In this document: piece after piece, positions 7,107-10,099 of the stretch
Numbering within the stretch: the stretch's first letter is position 1
Layout of the letters: every line of letters begins with the position of its first letter
Assembly (NCBI GenBank): GCA_034429275.1
Contig: DAOUFU010000270.1
Span: 1-10,099 of the forward strand
Direction: 5' to 3'
Length of the DNA: 10,099 nt
Source of the DNA: DAOUFU01 sp034429275
GTDB taxonomy: Bacteria > Chloroflexota > Anaerolineae > Aggregatilineales > Aggregatilineaceae
Made by a program: the position numbers and the translations under genes
The notes under the pieces: model-generated
The model's database searches: none
What the model saw: the letters and a program-made list of their open reading frames with translations, nothing else
Told to the model about the DNA's origin: nothing

Positions 7107-8609
7107 TCATTCCTCCGCGGTGTACTCGAACCAGTCGAAATCGGCGGGGGACGCACCGTGAGCGTACAGCCCAAAATACACCCCGGTGAATCCCCCGGCG
7201 ACCTCTGTGGACAGGTAGCGCGTCTCTCCAGAGGCCAACAGCCGGAAATCCTGCGGTCCGACGGCATAGAGGAACCGGTACCACTCCGGCTCGGCCTCGA
7301 TGCGCAGTGTGATCACCCCTTCGCCCACCGGTTCCTGGGCAACCACCGCCGCCAGGCTGCCGATCCGGCGGCGCACCATCACCCGGCGCTGCCCCTCAAC
7401 CTGCGCGATAAACACCTCATAGTGGTGACGCTCGTTCATGAGCACGGTCAGCCCGGCCTCGCCTGCGCCAGCCGGTGAGTAGTCCAGCGCGGTCGTGGCG
7501 CGGCAGCGGAAATGCTGCTGGCGACGCCCCACAAAAGCGGCCAGGTGCGCATCATCCAGGGTGGCCTCAGAGCCGACCAACCGCAGCCAGCCGGGGCGCG
7601 CGCTGAGCGACCAGGTAGCCGGATCGGGGTTACGACGGAAATTCCAGACCATATGCAGGTGCGGCGAATCGAACTCATCCCGCACAGGAAGCGAATCGCC
7701 CCAGGGATGCGGCGGCAGCGTCGCGGCGTCCATGGCCAGGTCCACGCGGCCCACCACCGGCCAGCCGTCGGCAGTCCACTGCACCGGGGCCAGGTAGGTC
7801 TCGCGGCCCAGGTGATACACAGGGGGATAGCCGTGAGGCCGCACCGCCAGAAAGACCAGCCACCACGAGCCATCATGCGCCTGGACCAGATCGGCGTGGC
7901 CTGTCGCCTGGATGGGATGATCCGTGCTGCGGTGAGTGAGGATGGGGTTGTGCGGGCAGCCCTCGAACGGTCCCCAGGGCGTGGCCGCGCGCGCGATGGT
8001 CTCATAATGGCCGTATTCGGTGCCGCCTTCGGCCACCATCAGGTAATACAGGCCGTTGATCTTGTACAGGTGCGGGCCTTCGGGATATTTGCCACCGATG
8101 CCGTCCCAAATGGGGCGCGGCGGGGTGATCGCCCGCCCCGTCGGAAGGTCGATTTCAAACTGGAAAATCCGCTGCCCGGCCCCCGTGCACGAGAAATACA
8201 CCCGGCCATCGTCATCGAAGAACAGCGAGGGATCGATCGAGTGGTTCAGGTCGTCGCTTTCCGCCCTCACCCACACCGGCTCGGACCATTCGCCTTCGGG
8301 GCGCTGCGCCGTCACGTAAAAATGCCCGCCGCCGCTCACGTTGGTAGTGACCATATAAAAGGTGCCGTTGTGATAGCGCAGGGTTGGGGCGTAGATGCCG
8401 CCGGAACTGGGCGCATCCTTCAGCGGAAGCTGGCTCGCGCGCGTCAGGCAGTGGCCGATCTGCCGCCAGTGGACCAGGTCGCGGCTGTGGAAGATGGGCA
8501 CACCGGGGAAATATTCGAAGCTGCTGTTGACCAGGTAGTAGTCTTCGCCGACGCGGCAGATGCTGGGGTCGGGATAAAAACCGGGGATGATCGGGTTGGT
8601 GTAGGGCAT
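7107..8609 (-). CDS. GH43 family glycoside hydrolase (beta-xylosidase / alpha-L-arabinofuranosidase type)
   Basis: The 500-residue product has no signal peptide, so it probably cleaves imported xylo- or arabino-oligosaccharides in the cytoplasm. Residues 1-300 are a five-bladed beta-propeller with the three GH43 acidic residues: D14 in FYPDPS (base), D126 in HSIDPS (pKa modulator) and E177 in KYPEGPH (acid). Positions closely match those of bacterial GH43 beta-xylosidases of about 500-540 residues, where they fall near 14, 127 and 186. H238 in TGHADLV matches the conserved active-site histidine. Residues about 305-500 are a beta-sandwich C-terminal domain (GGFTGVYFGLYAHG, DFDWFEY), which in this group closes over the active site. 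The start has GGAG (8619-8616) 6 nt upstream. The gene reads leftward, convergent with the giant gene and divergent from acs. No transporter or regulator lies in the window. Subfamily and substrate (xylose or arabinose) cannot be settled from the sequence alone. Confidence 0.92.
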   Translation of the reverse strand: MPYTNPIIPGFYPDPSICRVGEDYYLVNSSFEYFPGVPIFHSRDLVHWRQIGHCLTRASQLPLKDAPSSGGIYAPTLRYHNGTFYMVTTNVSGGGHFYVTAQRPEGEWSEPVWVRAESDDLNHSIDPSLFFDDDGRVYFSCTGAGQRIFQFEIDLPTGRAITPPRPIWDGIGGKYPEGPHLYKINGLYYLMVAEGGTEYGHYETIARAATPWGPFEGCPHNPILTHRSTDHPIQATGHADLVQAHDGSWWLVFLAVRPHGYPPVYHLGRETYLAPVQWTADGWPVVGRVDLAMDAATLPPHPWGDSLPVRDEFDSPHLHMVWNFRRNPDPATWSLSARPGWLRLVGSEATLDDAHLAAFVGRRQQHFRCRATTALDYSPAGAGEAGLTVLMNERHHYEVFIAQVEGQRRVMVRRRIGSLAAVVAQEPVGEGVITLRIEAEPEWYRFLYAVGPQDFRLLASGETRYLSTEVAGGFTGVYFGLYAHGASPADFDWFEYTAEE

Positions 8610-8652
8610 GGGGCGCTCCGTTCTTGGGGTGTGGTGGATGCGTATGGGGGCT

Positions 8653-8682
8653 AGTGTACCTTCTGCCCGGCAGTCTGCCCAA
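8653..8682 (-). promoter_or_regulatory. Candidate promoter of the GH43 gene
   Basis: On the minus strand TTGGGC (8682-8677) and TACACT (8658-8653) are separated by 18 bp and match three and four of six consensus bases. Transcription would start near 8646, giving a leader of roughly 37 nt before the ATG at 8609. The match is modest. Confidence 0.3.
8662..8680. repeat. Paired TCTGCCC repeats overlapping a CTGCC-C-GGCAG palindrome
   Basis: TCTGCCC occurs at 8662-8668 and 8674-8680, a 12-bp period, and CTGCC/GGCAG form an inverted repeat at 8663-8673. The cluster fills the spacer of the candidate GH43 promoter, where a regulator would compete with polymerase. No regulator gene is in the window, so the role is inferred from position. 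Confidence 0.35.
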
Positions 8683-8734
8683 ACACAACGACCGCAGGTG
8701 TCCCCCTTGTCCCATGATATTTTGGATTTGCATC

Positions 8735-8747
8735 ATCAAAAATTGAT
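8735..8747. repeat. Inverted repeat ATCAA-AAA-TTGAT at the acs -10 box
   Basis: Arms ATCAA (8735-8739) and TTGAT (8743-8747) flank AAA. The right arm overlaps the extended -10 of acs. The arms are short and the local sequence is AT-rich, so chance is a real possibility. Confidence 0.3.
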
Positions 8748-8752
8748 ATAAT
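8744..8752 (+). promoter_or_regulatory. Extended -10 promoter of acs
   Basis: TGATATAAT contains a perfect TATAAT (8747-8752) preceded by the TGn extension, in the most AT-rich patch of the window. Transcription should begin near 8759. The nearest -35-like element is TTGGAT (8722-8727), 19 bp upstream and weak, as is common with extended -10 promoters. The leader to the ATG at 8796 would be about 37 nt. Confidence 0.6.
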
Positions 8753-8783
8753 CCTGGCAAAGCCGCTTACAGCCATGCCAGGA
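8752..8783. repeat. Perfect 8-bp inverted repeat straddling the acs transcription start
   Basis: TCCTGGCA (8752-8759) and TGCCAGGA (8776-8783) are exact reverse complements 16 bp apart. The left arm abuts the -10 box and the right arm runs into the Shine-Dalgarno site. Since the predicted transcript starts near 8759, most of the left arm would not be transcribed, which favours a DNA operator over an RNA hairpin. If a promoter further upstream is used, the RNA form would hide the ribosome site. Confidence 0.5.
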
Positions 8784-8784
8784 G
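8780..8784 (+). promoter_or_regulatory. Ribosome binding site of acs
   Basis: AGGAG lies 11 nt before the ATG at 8796. An in-frame ATG at 8775 would add seven residues but has no Shine-Dalgarno site upstream, so 8796 is preferred. Confidence 0.6.
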
Positions 8785-8795
8785 TAGATTTCATC

Positions 8796-10099
8796 ATGAC
8801 GCGCCCCAATGAATTATCCGGTGAAGTGTTCTACCCGCCCGAAGGCATCGCCCGCCGTGCCAACCTGCCCGATTATGACGCCATGCACCGGGCCATGAGT
8901 GCCGATCTCGCGGGCGCATGGGCCAAAATCGCCCGCGAGGAATTCGAGTGGTTCCGCGAGTGGGACCAGGCGCTCGATGACTCCAACGCCCCGTTCTACA
9001 AGTGGTTCGTGGGCGGCAAGGTCAACATCGTGCACAACGCGCTCGACCGGCATCTGAACACGTGGCGGCGGAACAAGGTCGCGCTGCTGTGGGAAGGCGA
9101 GAACTACGACCAGCGCAGCTTCACCTATCACCAGCTTCACCGCGAAGTCTGCCGGTTCGCCAGCGTGCTGCGCGCAATGGGCGTACAGAAGGGCGACCGG
9201 GTCACCATCTACATGGGTCGCATCCCCGAAATCGTGGTGGCGATGCTCGCCTGCGCCAAGATCGGCGCGGTGCACTCGGTGGTGTACGGTGGATTCTCGG
9301 TCGAGGCGCTGCACGGGCGCATCGAGGACAGCCAGAGCAAGCTCGCCATCACGGCTGATGGGTCATGGCTGCGCGGCAATATCGTGCCGCTGAAAGCCAT
9401 GATGGATGAGGCGCTTCAGCGCAGCCCCACCATCCAGAGCGTGATCGTCGTCAAGCGCACCGGCGAGGAAGTTCACATGGAGCCGGGGCGCGACCTGTGG
9501 TATCACGACCTGATGAAGCTGCCCATCGCCGAAACGTGCATCCCCACCGAGGAAATGGACGCCGAAGATCCGCTGTTCATGCTGTATACCAGCGGCACCA
9601 CCGGCAAGCCCAAAGCCATCCTGCACACGCACGGCGGCTATATGGTCGGCGTGGCCACCACGCTCAAATGGGTGTTCGACCTCAAGGAAGACGACACCTG
9701 GTGGTGCGCGGCAGACCCCGGCTGGATCACCGGGCACAGCTACATCGTCTATGCGCCGCTGCTGCTGGGAGCCACCAGCGTGATGTATGAAGGCGCGCCC
9801 AATCATCCCTTCCCCGACCGCTGGTGGGACATCGTGGAGCGGCACGGGGTCACCGTGCTCTATACCGCACCGACGGCCATTCGCGGCCTGATGCGTTTTG
9901 GCGATGCGTGGCCGAACCGTCACGATCTCAGCTCGTTGAGGCTGCTGGGCAGCGTGGGCGAGCCGATCAACCCGGAGGCGTGGCGCTGGTATCACCGCGT
10001 GATCGGGCGGCAGCAGTGCCCGATCATGGACACCTGGTGGCAGACCGAGACCGGCCATTTTATGATCACGCCGCTGCCGGTGACTCCGCTCAAGCCGGG
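8796..10099 (+). CDS. acs: Acetyl-CoA synthetase (AMP-forming), 3' end outside the window
   Basis: The enzyme activates acetate with ATP to acetyl-AMP and then acetyl-CoA in the cytoplasm. The window holds 434 codons of a family of about 650 residues, and the frame is open to the edge. The sequence aligns with E. coli Acs from the N-terminal cap onward: VREVCRF-like HREVCRFASVL (116-126), LACAKIGAVHSVVYGGFS (151-168), ATP-binding YTSGTTGKPKA (264-274), ADPGWITGHS (306-315), LYTAPTAIR (355-363), GSVGEPINPEAW (385-396) and WWQTETG (414-420). The missing part should contain the hinge and the small C-terminal domain with the acetylatable lysine. W414, which limits the acyl pocket to acetate, is kept. 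The A3 motif ends KPKA instead of the common KPKG, and isoleucine (311) replaces the E. coli pocket valine; both are mild. It is divergent from the GH43 gene with a strong extended -10 promoter of its own. Confidence 0.95.
   Translation, partial: MTRPNELSGEVFYPPEGIARRANLPDYDAMHRAMSADLAGAWAKIAREEFEWFREWDQALDDSNAPFYKWFVGGKVNIVHNALDRHLNTWRRNKVALLWEGENYDQRSFTYHQLHREVCRFASVLRAMGVQKGDRVTIYMGRIPEIVVAMLACAKIGAVHSVVYGGFSVEALHGRIEDSQSKLAITADGSWLRGNIVPLKAMMDEALQRSPTIQSVIVVKRTGEEVHMEPGRDLWYHDLMKLPIAETCIPTEEMDAEDPLFMLYTSGTTGKPKAILHTHGGYMVGVATTLKWVFDLKEDDTWWCAADPGWITGHSYIVYAPLLLGATSVMYEGAPNHPFPDRWWDIVERHGVTVLYTAPTAIRGLMRFGDAWPNRHDLSSLRLLGSVGEPINPEAWRWYHRVIGRQQCPIMDTWWQTETGHFMITPLPVTPLKP

Noticed and set aside
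7512..8654. A 380-codon open frame on the plus strand opposite GH43
   Set aside because: The minus-strand product has all GH43 catalytic motifs and a ribosome site; this frame is its mirror and has an Arg/His/Gly-rich sequence without domains.
1..10099. CRISPR arrays, tRNA or rRNA genes, insertion sequences
   Set aside because: No regularly spaced repeats, no cloverleaf or rRNA-like stretches, and no transposase motifs or terminal repeats were seen on either strand.

Overview
The window is a GC-rich bacterial chromosome segment with dense, long genes, GC-ending codons, Shine-Dalgarno sites and TATAAT-type promoters. The gene mix (SPFH membrane protein, very long aminotransferase fusion, cytosolic GH43 glycosidase, AMP-forming acetyl-CoA synthetase) would suit a heterotroph such as a member of the Chloroflexota. 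That taxonomic guess is weak and rests on style, not on a marker gene. No RNA gene, CRISPR array, insertion sequence or phage gene was seen.

Layout. Positions 1-43 may hold the first codons of a leftward gene, and 44-311 is intergenic. Two rightward genes follow: 312-1283 encodes a 323-residue membrane-anchored SPFH/band-7-like protein, and 1416-7031 encodes a 1,871-residue giant protein. A 75-bp convergent gap with a hairpin separates these from a leftward GH43 glycoside hydrolase (8609-7107). A 186-bp divergent regulatory region (8610-8795) then leads into a rightward acetyl-CoA synthetase that runs off the right edge.

The centrepiece is the giant protein. Residues about 36-345 look like a degenerate aminotransferase fold. 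Residues about 405-785 are a complete fold-type-I aminotransferase with its PLP lysine and arginines. Residues about 790-1871 carry, in order and with near-E. coli spacing, a series of motifs resembling phosphoenolpyruvate carboxylase (PEPC). PEPC makes oxaloacetate and aspartate aminotransferase turns oxaloacetate into aspartate, so the fusion would join two consecutive steps if both halves are active. Several PEPC active-site positions are changed, so a regulatory or altered activity is equally possible. The SPFH protein directly upstream may tether or organise the enzyme at the membrane.

The other two genes are conventional: release of pentose from plant-type oligosaccharides (GH43) and activation of acetate (Acs). 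The acs promoter has a strong extended -10 box flanked by a perfect 8-bp inverted repeat, suggesting repressor or activator control.
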